This document shows, piece after piece, positions 8,974-18,372 of a stretch of DNA of 64,000 nt (its first letter is position 1; every line of letters begins with the position of its first letter). The notes beneath the pieces were generated by a model. The model worked only from the letters and a program-made list of their open reading frames with translations. It did not search any database and was not told the DNA's origin. Location: NCBI RefSeq assembly GCF_003053725.1, contig NZ_QAYC01000001.1, positions 124,001 through 188,000 of the forward strand. The letters run 5' to 3'. Origin of the DNA: Rhodovulum kholense. GTDB taxonomy: Bacteria > Pseudomonadota > Alphaproteobacteria > Rhodobacterales > Rhodobacteraceae. A program made the translations under genes and the position numbers.

Positions 8974-11517
8974 GTGATCCGGTTCTTCCTGTCCCTTATC
9001 GGGGCGCTTTTTTCTTTCGCGACGCTGGGCGTCGCGGCCGCCGTCCTGATGATCGGCGCCGTCTTCTGGATGTATGCGCGCGATCTGCCCGATCACGAGG
9101 ACCTGGCCAGCTACCAGCCCAAGACCATCAGCCGGATCTATTCGGGCGAGGGGCGGCTGATCGACGAATTCGCCGAAGAGCGGCGGCTGTTCGTGCCCGC
9201 CGAGGAAATTCCCGATCTGGTCAAGGCGGCCTTCATCTCGGCCGAGGACAAGAACTTCTACACCCATCACGGCTATGACGCGCGCGGCATGGCGGCGGCG
9301 CTGTTCGATGCCGTGAAAAGCCGGGGCCGGAACGTCCGGGGCGCCTCGACCATCACCCAGCAGGTGATGAAGAACTTCCTTCTGGGTGGCGAACGGACGG
9401 GCGAGCGCAAGATCAAGGAGCTGATCCTGGCTACCCGCATCGAAGAGACGCTGTCCAAGGACCAGATCCTCGAACTGTATCTCAACGAGATCTTCCTCGG
9501 GCAGAATTCCTATGGCGTGGCGGCCGCGGCGCAGACCTATTTCGACAAGACGCTGAGCGAGCTGAAGCCCGAAGAGGCTGCCTATCTGGCGGCGCTGCCC
9601 AAGGCGCCCTCGAACTATCATCCGGTGCGCAACCACGACGCCGCGGTCGCCCGGCGCGACTACGTGCTGCACGAGATGCACGATAACGGCTATCTCGACG
9701 ACGCCACCTATGAGGCGGCTCTGGCCGCGCCGCTGAAGACGGTGCAGAACGGCGATTTCCCACCCTTCAGCGCCAGCCTGCCGCCGCGCGACTATTTCAC
9801 CGACGAGATCCGCCGCCAGCTGAGCCAGGATTTCGGCCAGGAGGAATTCTTTGGCGGCGGCCTGACGATCCGCGCGACGCTCGACCCCGAATTGCAGGAG
9901 GAGGCCGCAGAGGCTCTGCGCCGGGGGCTTGAGAAATACGACCGCAGCCGCGGCGTCTGGCGCGGCACCGGCAAGACCATCGACCCGGCCGAGCTTGATA
10001 CCGAGGAGCATTGGCGCGCCGCGCTGGCGGCGACCGATGTGCCGCGCGACATCCGGCTTGACGGGCCGTGGCATCCGGCGGTGGTGCTGAAGATCGAGGA
10101 CCAGCAGATGCGGCTGGGGATCGAGGGCGTCGAGGCGACCGAGGCCGCCCCCCCCGTTGTGCCGCGCAAGGATATCGGCTGGCTGCGCGGCGATTTCCGC
10201 GCGAATTTCAAGGTCGGCGACGTGGTGCTGGTGCGGCGCATGACCGGCGACGATGGCGGCTTTATCCGCTGGACGCTGCGCCAGGTGCCCGAGATCCAGG
10301 GCGGCTTCGTCGCGATGGACGTCAATACCGGCCGGGTGCTGGCGATGCAGGGCGGGTTCTCGTACCAGGCGTCGGTGTTCAACCGCGCGACCCAGGCGAC
10401 GCGCCAGCCGGGTTCCTCCTTCAAGCCCTTCGTCTATGCGGCGGCGCTTGACAGCGGGTTCACGCCCGCAACGATCGTCATCGACGCGCCGATCGAGGTC
10501 GATACCGGCGGTGGCACGATCTGGCGGCCCAAGAACTCGTCGAACAAGTATTACGGTCCGACGCCGCTGCGCACCGGGATCGAGCAGTCGCGAAACCTGA
10601 TGACGGTGCGGCTGGCGCGCGAGGTCGGGATGGACACCGTCGCCCGCTATGCCGAAAAATTCGGGGTCTATGACCGGCTCGAACCCTATCTGGCCAATGC
10701 GCTGGGCAGCCAGGAGACCACGCTTTACCGGATGGTGGCGGCCTATGCGATGTTCGCCAATGGCGGCGAGCGGGTCGAGCCCACGCTGGTCGACCGGGTG
10801 CAGGACCGCCAGGGCCGCACCATCTACCGCCATGACGACCGGGTCTGCACCGATTGCGGCACGCTGTCGATCCCCGAAGGGCAGGGGCCGACCGTGGTCT
10901 CGGACCGCGAGCGGGTGATGAACGCGATCACCGCCTATCAGTTGACCTCGATGATGCGGGGCGTGGTCGAGCGCGGCACGGCGGCGGGGCGCGTCAATCT
11001 GGGCGTGCCGACGGCCGGCAAGACCGGCACAACCAATGACGCGCGCGATGTCTGGTTCCTGGGCTTCACCTCGAACATCGTGGCGGGCTGCTACATGGGC
11101 TTTGACCGGCCGCGCAGTCTGGGGGGCGGCGCCTTTGGCGGATCCATGTGCGCGCCGGTCTTCAACGAGTTCATGAAGGTCGCCACCGCCAAATATGGCG
11201 GCGGGCCGTTCAAGGTGCCGCCGGGCGGGCATTTCATCAAGATCGACCGCTATTCCGGCGAGCGTCTGGCAGATGACGCGTCGGGCGAGAATGTGGTGGC
11301 CGAATATTTCCGCGCGGGCGAAGAGCCGATCTTCGGCATCGGGGCCATGATCGATGGCGGCTTCGCCATGGGCTCGAACCTGCCGCTTTTCGGCCGGGGC
11401 GAGCAGGACACCGGCGAAGACGTCCCCTCGGAAGAGGTCACCACCTCGACCGGGCGCAAGGCGGTGGTGGGGCCGAAGGCCAGTTTCGGAACGCTGTCCT
11501 CGGGCGGGCTTTACTGA
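8974..11517 (+). CDS. mrcA: Penicillin-binding protein 1A, bifunctional glycosyltransferase/transpeptidase
   Basis: 847 residues with a GTG start; no better start lies upstream and the predicted promoter sits just before it. An N-terminal membrane anchor (residues 2-30) is followed by the GT51 domain with catalytic Glu91 (SAEDKNFYTHHG) and GASTITQQVMKNFLLGGERT plus ELYLNEIFLGQNSYGVAAAA. A linker/OB-type region leads to the transpeptidase domain with Ser481 in QPGSSFKPFVYAAAL, the SRN motif in EQSRNLMTVRL, and the KTGTTN box (TAGKTGTTNDARD). It polymerises lipid II into glycan strands and cross-links stem peptides in the periplasm. This length and domain order are standard for class A PBPs of alphaproteobacteria. 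Synthesis and degradation enzymes of the wall are thus neighbours here. Confidence 0.95.
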   Translation: MIRFFLSLIGALFSFATLGVAAAVLMIGAVFWMYARDLPDHEDLASYQPKTISRIYSGEGRLIDEFAEERRLFVPAEEIPDLVKAAFISAEDKNFYTHHGYDARGMAAALFDAVKSRGRNVRGASTITQQVMKNFLLGGERTGERKIKELILATRIEETLSKDQILELYLNEIFLGQNSYGVAAAAQTYFDKTLSELKPEEAAYLAALPKAPSNYHPVRNHDAAVARRDYVLHEMHDNGYLDDATYEAALAAPLKTVQNGDFPPFSASLPPRDYFTDEIRRQLSQDFGQEEFFGGGLTIRATLDPELQEEAAEALRRGLEKYDRSRGVWRGTGKTIDPAELDTEEHWRAALAATDVPRDIRLDGPWHPAVVLKIEDQQMRLGIEGVEATEAAPPVVPRKDIGWLRGDFRANFKVGDVVLVRRMTGDDGGFIRWTLRQVPEIQGGFVAMDVNTGRVLAMQGGFSYQASVFNRATQATRQPGSSFKPFVYAAALDSGFTPATIVIDAPIEVDTGGGTIWRPKNSSNKYYGPTPLRTGIEQSRNLMTVRLAREVGMDTVARYAEKFGVYDRLEPYLANALGSQETTLYRMVAAYAMFANGGERVEPTLVDRVQDRQGRTIYRHDDRVCTDCGTLSIPEGQGPTVVSDRERVMNAITAYQLTSMMRGVVERGTAAGRVNLGVPTAGKTGTTNDARDVWFLGFTSNIVAGCYMGFDRPRSLGGGAFGGSMCAPVFNEFMKVATAKYGGGPFKVPPGGHFIKIDRYSGERLADDASGENVVAEYFRAGEEPIFGIGAMIDGGFAMGSNLPLFGRGEQDTGEDVPSEEVTTSTGRKAVVGPKASFGTLSSGGLY

Positions 11518-11560
11518 CGAAACGGCGGGCGGTCGGGGGCCGCTTTCCGGTCTCGCCCGC

Positions 11561-11589
11561 TTGCCCGTCCCGGCCCCTCGGGATATGAC
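11561..11589 (+). promoter_or_regulatory. Possible prfB promoter
   Basis: TTGCCC at 11561-11566 and TATGAC at 11584-11589 with 17 bp spacing, 36 bp before the prfB start codon and 44 bp after the PBP1A stop. Confidence 0.4.
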
Positions 11590-11624
11590 CCCCACCTGAC
11601 ACTATATCAGCGAGGCTTCGCCCG

Positions 11625-12752
11625 ATGCGTGCAGAGGCGCAGAATACCGTCGAGGACATCCGCAGGTCGCTGGGGCTTCTGGCCCAGCGTCTGGACTGGG
11701 AGACCGCCCAGCACCGGCTGGAAGAATTCAATGCCATGGCCGAGGACCCCGAGCTGTGGAACGACCCCGACCGGGCGCAGAAGCTGATGCGCGAGCGGCA
11801 GGCGCTGGTCGATGCCATCGACACCTACAAGGGCATCCGTCAGGAACTTGAGGACAATGTCGAGCTGATCGAGCTGGGCGAGGCCGAGGGCGACCAGGAG
11901 GTCGTCAGGGAGGCCGAGGCCGCGCTGAAGGCGCTGCGCGAGAAGGCCGAGGCGAAAGAGCTTGAGGCGCTGCTCGACGGCGAGGCCGATGCCAACGACA
12001 CCTTCCTCGAGATCAACTCGGGCGCGGGCGGCACCGAAAGCTGCGACTGGGCTTCGATGCTGGCGCGGATGTATGTGCGCTGGGCCGAGAAGCACGGCTA
12101 TGACGTCGAGCTGCAATCGGAAAGCGCGGGCGAAGAGGCGGGGATCAAGTCCGCCACCTACAAGATCACCGGCCGCAATGCCTATGGCTGGCTGAAATCG
12201 GAATCGGGCGTGCACCGGCTGGTGCGGATTTCACCCTACGATTCGGCGGCGCGGCGGCATACCTCGTTTTCGTCGGTCTGGGTCTATCCGGTGGTCGATG
12301 ACAATATCGAGATCGAGGTCAGCCCGAACGACATCCGCATCGACACCTACCGGTCCTCGGGGGCGGGCGGACAGCACGTGAACACCACCGACTCGGCGGT
12401 GCGGATCACCCACATGCCGACCGGCATCGTCGTGACCAGTTCGGAAAAATCCCAGCACCAGAACCGCGACATCGCCATGAAGGCCCTGAAATCGCGCCTG
12501 TATCAACTGGAACTGGACAAGCGCAACGCCGAGATCAACGCCCAGCACGAGGCCAAGGGCGATGCGGGCTGGGGCAACCAGATCCGGTCCTACGTGCTGC
12601 AGCCCTATCAGATGGTGAAGGACCTGCGCACCGGGGTCGAGACCTCGGACACGCAGGGGGTGCTGGACGGCGATCTGGACCAGTTCATGGCCGCCACGCT
12701 GGCGTTGAAAGTGTCGGGCAAGACCCGGGCCGAGGCCCAGGCTGAGGACTGA
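11625..12752 (+). CDS. prfB: Peptide chain release factor 2
   Basis: 375 residues, full length. The RF2 core is clear: the GGQ loop ([20 protein letters not shown]), which triggers peptidyl-tRNA hydrolysis in the ribosomal peptidyl-transferase centre, and the RF-family stretch [20 protein letters not shown]. The stop-codon-recognition tripeptide, SPF in E. coli RF2, reads SPY here. The reading frame is continuous from the N-terminal helices ([20 protein letters not shown]) onward, so the autoregulatory +1 frameshift at an internal UGA found in many bacteria is absent. The gene itself ends in TGA, a codon read by RF2. It recognises UGA and UAA. Upstream is PBP1A; downstream begins a probable inserted segment. 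Confidence 0.95.
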   Translation: MRAEAQNTVEDIRRSLGLLAQRLDWETAQHRLEEFNAMAEDPELWNDPDRAQKLMRERQALVDAIDTYKGIRQELEDNVELIELGEAEGDQEVVREAEAALKALREKAEAKELEALLDGEADANDTFLEINSGAGGTESCDWASMLARMYVRWAEKHGYDVELQSESAGEEAGIKSATYKITGRNAYGWLKSESGVHRLVRISPYDSAARRHTSFSSVWVYPVVDDNIEIEVSPNDIRIDTYRSSGAGGQHVNTTDSAVRITHMPTGIVVTSSEKSQHQNRDIAMKALKSRLYQLELDKRNAEINAQHEAKGDAGWGNQIRSYVLQPYQMVKDLRTGVETSDTQGVLDGDLDQFMAATLALKVSGKTRAEAQAED

Positions 12753-13038
12753 CTGTCGAATGCTGCGCATTTCCGACTGCGCCCGGCGAATTTTCTGAAT
12801 CCTGCCGGTGGGCCGTGCCTGGCAACTCCGACCTAACCGGCAAGCAATTCCGACCCAATCCAGACCGTCGCGGCGATCCCCGCGGTGGTCAGCAATGCGG
12901 GACTTTCCGGACGTTCGTGGCGGCAGGAAACCGTGCTCCGTGTGGCGGCTTTCCCTGGCGCCGATAAAGCCCTCATTCTCGATGGCCACTGACGAGAAAA
13001 GGGCCATCGAGAAAGAGTTATGCCACCACGACTTGTCG

Positions 13039-13800
13039 TCAGAGATTCATGCCGCCCGTAACCTCAATCCGCTGTCCATTGACCCAACCGAAGTCATCCG
13101 TGAGGAGGCTGGAGATCACCGGGCCAACGTCTTCGGGGCCGCCGACGCGACCGAGTGCGGTGCGGGATGCCAGCGCCTTTTTGACCTCAGGGTTGTCGCG
13201 AGTGACACCGCCGCTGAAGTCGGTTGCGATCGCTCCGGGCGCGACCACGTTGACGGCGATACCGCGCGGACCAAGCTCCAGCGCCATGTAACGTGTCAGG
13301 GTTTCCACCGCCGCCTTCATCGGCCCGTAGATTGCCCGGCCCGGGTAGGCGAAGCGCGTCAGCCCGGAGGAGATATTCACGATGCGACCTCCGTCACTCA
13401 TCAATGGCAGAAGGGCTTGGGTCAGCAGGAACGGTCCCTTGAAATGCACCGCAAATTGAGTGTCCAATTCTGCTTCGGTTCCGTCTGCGAGGGTCGCCGT
13501 AGAGGAGATCCCCGCATTGTTCACCAGGTAGTCGAAGCGGTCGGCTCCCATCTGGGTGAGGGTGGTGCGAACGCTGTCAGCGAAGTTCGGGAAGCTCGAC
13601 GCCTTGCCGACATCAAGCTGAAGCGCGGCCGCCTGTGCCCCAGCCTGCTGGATGTCCGAAACCACCTTGTCGGCCTCATCCTGCCGGGTGTGATAGGTGA
13701 TGATGGAAGACACGCCGCGTTGAGCCAAGTGGAGGGCGGCATCCCGGCCCATACCTCTGCTGCCACCGGTGATGATTGCGATAGATGCTGTGCTTTTCAT
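13039..13800 (-). CDS. Short-chain dehydrogenase/reductase (SDR), substrate unknown
   Basis: 253 residues, classical SDR. N-terminal nucleotide-binding motif TGGSRGMGRDAALHLAQRG, NNAGIS at the central strand, catalytic Ser in IVNISSGLTR and the YxxxK pair in IYGPMKAAVETLTRYMA. The segment IAVNVVAPGAIATDFSGG follows, as in NADP-dependent reductases of the FabG-like group. AAGGAGATT lies before the ATG. It is divergent from the LysR regulator at 13890, which probably controls it. Sequence here is visibly less GC-rich than the housekeeping neighbours, which suggests acquisition of the pair. The substrate cannot be deduced from the sequence. Confidence 0.85.
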   Translation of the reverse strand: MKSTASIAIITGGSRGMGRDAALHLAQRGVSSIITYHTRQDEADKVVSDIQQAGAQAAALQLDVGKASSFPNFADSVRTTLTQMGADRFDYLVNNAGISSTATLADGTEAELDTQFAVHFKGPFLLTQALLPLMSDGGRIVNISSGLTRFAYPGRAIYGPMKAAVETLTRYMALELGPRGIAVNVVAPGAIATDFSGGVTRDNPEVKKALASRTALGRVGGPEDVGPVISSLLTDDFGWVNGQRIEVTGGMNL

Positions 13801-13889
13801 GAATAATCTCCTTGTGGGGGAGATATAGACAAGGCATTTGTTCAGGATAAGGTGGTTATAAATCTACATTCTGTACGGAAAATTGCACA
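13801..13889. promoter_or_regulatory. Divergent SDR/LysR control region with a LysR-type box
   Basis: The 89 bp between the start codons are AT-rich. They contain the inverted repeat ATAA-N5-TTAT at 13847-13859, which fits the short imperfect dyads (T-N11-A type) bound by LysR regulators that control a divergent gene. Confidence 0.45.
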
Positions 13890-14789
13890 ATGAAGAGTGA
13901 CTTCGCCGCGGCCCGCGCCTTCATTGCGGTCGCCACAGCCGGTGGCTTTCGTGAGGCGGCCAAGACATCCGAGATGAGCGCGTCCAGCCTGAGTGGCGCG
14001 GTAAGGCGGCTTGAAGATCAGCTCGGGCTCCGGCTGTTGAACCGCACGACCCGCAGCGTCACCACCACAGAGGCCGGGACACATCTGCTGCACCGCCTTC
14101 AGGCCGCGATGTTGGAGATGGAAGCGGCGCTGGAGAGTGCAAATGAATATCGAGGCACGCCGAGCGGCACGCTCCGGCTGAATGTTCCTCTGGGCGTTGC
14201 GCGGCTTGTCCTGCCACACCTCTTGCCCGGGTTTTCAGAGGCTTATCCGGATGTCCGGGTAGAGATCATCGCGGAGCACGGCGTCGTAGATATCTTGGCT
14301 GCGGGATGCGATGCCGGTATCCGCTATGACGATAAGGTGACGAAGAACATGGTGCTTACGCCCATCGGGCCGTCGCGCCAGAGATTTGCCACCGCTGCCT
14401 CGCCCGCCTACCTGGCACGGCATGGGTATCCCCTTCATCCGCAGGATCTGGATCGGCATGCCTGCCTACCGGCATTCGTCGGGGGCGGTCATCCGATGCC
14501 CTGGGAATTCGACAAAGAGGGCGAGATCATCCGCGTGGAGGTGCAAGGTCCTGCGACCGTCGATGTCACTGCAGTCGATCTGGCGGTTTCGATGGCGGTC
14601 GAGGGGCGCGGCATTGTTCATCTCTACGAGGAATGGCTGCAGCCGCAGATTGTAAGCGGCGCACTGGTGCCGGTCTTGGAGCCTTGGTGGCAAAGCTTCG
14701 ACGGGCCACTGCTCTTCCATCATGGACGCGAACATGTGCCCGCGCCTTTACGCGCTTTCATTGAGTATATGTGCCTGCACAGGTGGTAA
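13890..14789 (+). CDS. LysR-family transcriptional regulator
   Basis: 299 residues, the normal length. The N-terminal winged helix-turn-helix is clear (FIAVATAGGFREAAKTSEMS, then SGAVRRLEDQLGLRLLNRTT and RSVTTTEAGTHLL). The remainder forms the periplasmic-binding-protein-like effector domain (SGTLRLNVPLGVARLVLPHL, GCDAGIRYDD). The closest group by feel is the LysR set often found beside oxidoreductases and described as DNA-binding transcriptional regulators of the AaeR/PgrR kind. Its divergent neighbour, the SDR, is the likely target; the effector is unknown. About 190 bp without a gene follow it before the DUF1289 operon. Confidence 0.9.
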   Translation: MKSDFAAARAFIAVATAGGFREAAKTSEMSASSLSGAVRRLEDQLGLRLLNRTTRSVTTTEAGTHLLHRLQAAMLEMEAALESANEYRGTPSGTLRLNVPLGVARLVLPHLLPGFSEAYPDVRVEIIAEHGVVDILAAGCDAGIRYDDKVTKNMVLTPIGPSRQRFATAASPAYLARHGYPLHPQDLDRHACLPAFVGGGHPMPWEFDKEGEIIRVEVQGPATVDVTAVDLAVSMAVEGRGIVHLYEEWLQPQIVSGALVPVLEPWWQSFDGPLLFHHGREHVPAPLRAFIEYMCLHRW

Positions 14790-14983
14790 CCACAGCGTAA
14801 CGGCAATGGTCGTTAAGGGCTCGTTCCTGCCGTTCGCTGCATTCTTCACGAATGACAGCTTCTCCCCTGTCTGTCCTTCATGCGGAGCGCCGTGAACCGG
14901 GTCAGTGAAGCGACACAAAAGTCGGTTTTGCTTTGCCACTTATACTGACCGAAGACTGACAGAGGGCTGGGCGCCCTCCGCGC

Positions 14984-15208
14984 TCAGCCGCGTTTCCGGC
15001 GCGGGAGGCCCGCTTCGGCCTCGGGGCTGATCCGGCCGCGGCGCGCGGGCAGCTCGGCCATGATCCGGCGGCGCTCGGCGGGGGTCATGCTGCCCCACAT
15101 GCCGATTTCTTCCATGCTGCGCAGGCAGCCGATGCACAGCCGGCTGTCCCAGTCGACGCGGCAGGTGCGGATGCAGGGGGTCTCGATCGGGGCGTCGGTG
15201 TCGGTCAT
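14984..15208 (-). CDS. DUF1289 small cysteine protein
   Basis: 74 residues. The family pattern is complete: TPCIRTCRVDWDSRLCIGCL with four cysteines likely to bind a metal, then RSMEEIGMWGSMTPAERRRI. The function of the family is not established. It is the last gene of a tightly packed operon: its ATG overlaps the stop codon of yqgF (ATGA at 15205-15208), implying translational coupling. Confidence 0.88.
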   Translation of the reverse strand: MTDTDAPIETPCIRTCRVDWDSRLCIGCLRSMEEIGMWGSMTPAERRRIMAELPARRGRISPEAEAGLPRRKRG

Positions 15209-15684
15209 GGCGCGGCGGTCAGGTTCCGTAGTCTGTCCAGCAGTCCCTGAAGGATATAGCCCGCGGCCACATGGTCAATGACCTCGGCCCGGCGCCGGCG
15301 CGAGGTGTCGGCCTCGAGCAGCGCGCGTTCGGCCGCGACGGTCGACAACCGTTCGTCCCAGAACCCGATGGGCAGCTCGGTCAGCCGCGACAGGTTGCGC
15401 GCGAAGGCGCGGGTCGACTGGCAGCGCGCGCCCTCGGTCCCGTCCATGTTGCGCGGCAGGCCCAGCACGATCCCGCCCACGGTGCGGCCCTGGGCGATGT
15501 CCAGCACCCGCCCGGCATCGAGGGTGAATTTCTTGCGCCGGATCGTCTCGAGCGGGCTCGCCACGGTCCAGAACGGGTCCGACACCGCGACGCCGATGGT
15601 CTTTTCGCCGAAATCGAGCCCGATCAGCGCGGCGGGGCGGGTCAACGCCGCCGCGAAGTCCTCGGGGGTGTCGTGCACGCTCAC
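15205..15684 (-). CDS. yqgF: Putative pre-16S rRNA nuclease / Holliday junction resolvase-like YqgF
   Basis: 159 residues from a GTG start at 15684 that overlaps the ccmI stop codon (GTGA). A longer in-frame extension runs antiparallel inside ccmI and is not credible. RNase H-like fold: IGLDFGEKTIGVAVSDPFW (first catalytic Asp), GGIVLGLPRNMDGTEG, then GFWDERLSTVAAERALLEAD and the terminal VIDHVAAGYILQGLLD with the last Asp. E. coli YqgF processes the 5' end of 16S rRNA; a role at Holliday junctions was proposed earlier. It is essential in many bacteria. Middle gene of ccmI-yqgF-DUF1289. Confidence 0.9.
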   Translation of the reverse strand: MSVHDTPEDFAAALTRPAALIGLDFGEKTIGVAVSDPFWTVASPLETIRRKKFTLDAGRVLDIAQGRTVGGIVLGLPRNMDGTEGARCQSTRAFARNLSRLTELPIGFWDERLSTVAAERALLEADTSRRRRAEVIDHVAAGYILQGLLDRLRNLTAAP

Positions 15685-16919
15685 TCGGCCACGCCCGCCG
15701 ATTGCGCGGCTTGCCGGATGGTGGCCAGCGCATCGGGCTGGGCGGCAAAGGTCTGCTGCGCCTCGGCCCAGATGGCACCCGCCTGCTCGCGGTCGCCAAG
15801 CACGCCGAGCGCGCCGATCAGCCGGGCCCATTCCTCGGGGCTGCCGCCCTGATCTGCGAGCCGCGCCGACAGCCGGGCGACCATGCCGCGGATCATTTCC
15901 TGCCGGGCCTCGGGGGTCATGTCCTCGGCCGCGGCCATGTCCTCGGCGCTGGGTCCGGGGGCGCCGCCAGCGGCGGGCATGGGCGGCAGCTGATAGCGTT
16001 CGTCGCCCGCATACCAGGCGAGGTTCGGCATCTGCTCGCGCACGATGGGAAGCCACGGGTCATCCGCCTTCGACACGTTCAGCAACTCGCGCCAGACCCG
16101 GAAGGCGATGTCGGGCCGCCCGGTCTGGATATGCATGAGCCCCCAGTAGTAAAGCGCCGTGCCGTTCTGCGGATTGCGGTTCAGCGCCTGTTCCAGCGCG
16201 GCCTCGGCTTCGGGCGACACATAGCCCGAGCTGGCCAGCACCATCATGTCGGCTTCGGTCGCGTAATCGTTGGCGGTGGCCTGGGCGCCCTTCAGCGCGA
16301 TCACCTTCGCCTGGGCCTCGTAGGCCGCCTTGAAGTTGCCCAGCGCCGCCTCGTTATGGGCCAGAAGCTCCAGCCCCTGCAGATCGTCGCCGCGCTCGGT
16401 CACCACCTGGCGGAGCTTTTCGACCAGTTTCAGATGTTCGGCGTCGGGGGTGGGCAGGCCGGGCATCGGCGGGGCCTTGGCCTCGGCCTCGGCCTGACGC
16501 ATCCGGGTTTCGCGGTAGTCGGCGGCCTCGGACTTGCGCAGATCGAGCGGCTGGTCGGCATAGCCCGGCGCGCCATTGTAGCTGTAGGTGATCCAGGCGC
16601 CGCCCAGCAGCACGGCCAGCACCGCGATGCCTGCCACGAGGCTCAGCGCCTTCGGGGCCTGGCCGGTCGCGGCCTGACGCGCGAGCTTGCGGTCGGCCTC
16701 CAGCACCCGGCGCGACACCTCGGTGCGGATGCGCGCGGCTTCGTCCTCGGCGATCACGCCGCGCGCAAGGTCGCGCTCGACCTCGTCGAGCTGTTCGCGA
16801 TAGACGCGCAGGTCGTAGGCTGCGGCCGGTTCGTCGCCGCGGCGGCCCCGGATCAGCGTCAGCGTCAGAACCGCGGCGATCACGGCGGCCATGCCGATGG
16901 CGACGACGATAAAGGTCAT
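15681..16919 (-). CDS. ccmI: Cytochrome c-type biogenesis protein CcmI (CycH)
   Basis: 412 residues, close to the Rhodobacter CycH length. The first transmembrane helix (FIVVAIGMAAVIAAVLTLTL) is followed by a cytoplasmic segment (YREQLDEVERDLARGVIAED), then a second helix (SLVAGIAVLAVLLGGAWITY), and a long periplasmic C-terminal part with TPR-like repeats (for example EQALNRNPQNGTALYYWGLM). CcmI holds apocytochrome c and hands it to the CcmF/CcmH haem-ligation complex. The other ccm genes are not in this window. The ATG at 16919 is 205 bp from the divergent soxB start. First gene of the operon with yqgF and DUF1289. Confidence 0.92.
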   Translation of the reverse strand: MTFIVVAIGMAAVIAAVLTLTLIRGRRGDEPAAAYDLRVYREQLDEVERDLARGVIAEDEAARIRTEVSRRVLEADRKLARQAATGQAPKALSLVAGIAVLAVLLGGAWITYSYNGAPGYADQPLDLRKSEAADYRETRMRQAEAEAKAPPMPGLPTPDAEHLKLVEKLRQVVTERGDDLQGLELLAHNEAALGNFKAAYEAQAKVIALKGAQATANDYATEADMMVLASSGYVSPEAEAALEQALNRNPQNGTALYYWGLMHIQTGRPDIAFRVWRELLNVSKADDPWLPIVREQMPNLAWYAGDERYQLPPMPAAGGAPGPSAEDMAAAEDMTPEARQEMIRGMVARLSARLADQGGSPEEWARLIGALGVLGDREQAGAIWAEAQQTFAAQPDALATIRQAAQSAGVAE

Positions 16920-17124
16920 GGGATAGGGGCCCCCTCTCTGCCTGCCCCAGCCGATCTAGTATGCTTGGCCCGGTTTCGAAAGACCAAAGCGGTTCGACCC
17001 CTTGCCTTCGGCGCCGGTGTCGCGTTCTTTTGATGGCATGCCGCTGGCGGGCAGGGGGGCGCCGGAGCAGGGTGCTTAAACGGGGCCAAAGAGCCCGCAA
17101 ACCCAAGGGGATTCGCCCGTGGCC

Positions 17125-18372
17125 ATGAAACGCTATTCCGCATTCGCCATTGCCCGTGAGGCCGCCAGCTACCATGAGGGCTGGGAAAAGGCCTGGGCCT
17201 CGCCCGAACCCAAGGCCCGCTACGACGTCATCGTGGTGGGCGCGGGCGGGCACGGCCTCGCCACGGCCTATTATCTGGGCAAGAACCATGGCGTGCGAAA
17301 TGTCGCAGTGATCGAGAAGGGTTGGCTTGGCGGCGGCAATACCGGCCGGAACACCACGATCATCCGCTCGAACTACCTGCAGGACCCCTCGGCCGCGATC
17401 TTCGAGAAGGCGCGGTCGCTCTATGACGGGCTGAGCCAGGATCTGAACTACAACGTGATGTTCAGCCCGCGCGGCTGCCTGATGCTGGCCCAGTCCGAAC
17501 ACGAGGCGCGCGGCTGGAAACGGACGGCGGCGGCCAACGTGCTGCAGGGCATCGACACCGAATATGTCGATGCGAAGCGCGTGAAGGAGATCGTGCCGAT
17601 CATCAATATCGACGGGCCGCGCTATCCGGTTCTGGGCGCGCTCTGGCAGAAGCGGGGCGGCACCGCGCGCCACGATGCGGTCGCCTGGGGCTATGCCCGC
17701 GCCTGTTCGGCCATGGGGATCGACATCATCCAGCAATGCGAGGTCACCGCGGTCCGGCAGAAGGCGGGCAAGGTCACCGGGATCGAGACCACCAAGGGGG
17801 CCATCGACTGCGGCAAGCTCGCGATCGTGGTGGCGGGCCATTCGGGCGTGCTGGCCGAGATGGCCGGGTTCCGCCTGCCGATCGAGTCGGTGGCGCTGCA
17901 GGCGCTGGTGTCGGAGCCCATCAAGCCGGTGATCGACACCGTCGTCATGGCCAACACCGTGCATGGCTACATGAGCCAGTCCGACAAGGGCGAGCTGGTG
18001 ATCGGCGGCGGCGCCGACGGGTTCAACAACTACACCCAGCGCGGCAGTTTCCAGCATGTCGAGGACACGATCCGCGCCCTGATCGAGACCTTCCCGATCA
18101 TCTCGCGGCTGAAGATGCTGCGCCAATGGGGCGGCATCGTCGACATGACCGGCGACCGCTCGCCGATCCTGTCGAAAACGCCGCTTGGCAACTGCTTCAT
18201 CAATTGCGGCTGGGGCACTGGCGGGTTCAAGGCGATCCCCGGCTCGGGCTGGGCGATGGCCGAGCTTGTGGCCAAGGGCGAGCCTGGGCCGCTGGCGGCG
18301 GAATTCGGGCTCGACCGCTTCGGCGCGGGCCGGTTCGTCGATGAAAGCGTCGCCGCCGGGGTGGCGCATTGA
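17125..18372 (+). CDS. soxB: Sarcosine oxidase beta subunit
   Basis: 415 residues from ATG 17125; a GTG six bases earlier (17119), better spaced from AAGGGG, is an equally possible start. FAD-dependent D-amino-acid-oxidase fold: VIVVGAGGHGLATAYYLGKN (dinucleotide-binding motif), then GWLGGGNTGRNTTIIRSNYL, the segment that in heterotetrameric sarcosine oxidase carries the covalent FMN site, and the C-terminal FINCGWGTGGFKAIPGSGWA. The beta subunit oxidises sarcosine (N-methylglycine) at FAD, passing electrons via FMN to oxygen. First gene of soxB-small ORF-soxD-soxA-soxG. Confidence 0.95.
   Translation: MKRYSAFAIAREAASYHEGWEKAWASPEPKARYDVIVVGAGGHGLATAYYLGKNHGVRNVAVIEKGWLGGGNTGRNTTIIRSNYLQDPSAAIFEKARSLYDGLSQDLNYNVMFSPRGCLMLAQSEHEARGWKRTAAANVLQGIDTEYVDAKRVKEIVPIINIDGPRYPVLGALWQKRGGTARHDAVAWGYARACSAMGIDIIQQCEVTAVRQKAGKVTGIETTKGAIDCGKLAIVVAGHSGVLAEMAGFRLPIESVALQALVSEPIKPVIDTVVMANTVHGYMSQSDKGELVIGGGADGFNNYTQRGSFQHVEDTIRALIETFPIISRLKMLRQWGGIVDMTGDRSPILSKTPLGNCFINCGWGTGGFKAIPGSGWAMAELVAKGEPGPLAAEFGLDRFGAGRFVDESVAAGVAH

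Noticed and set aside
6805-11595. Minus-strand open frame of 1596 codons opposite the S8 protease and PBP1A genes
   Set aside because: It is the antisense shadow of two certain genes; its product is His/Arg/Asp-rich with no domain.
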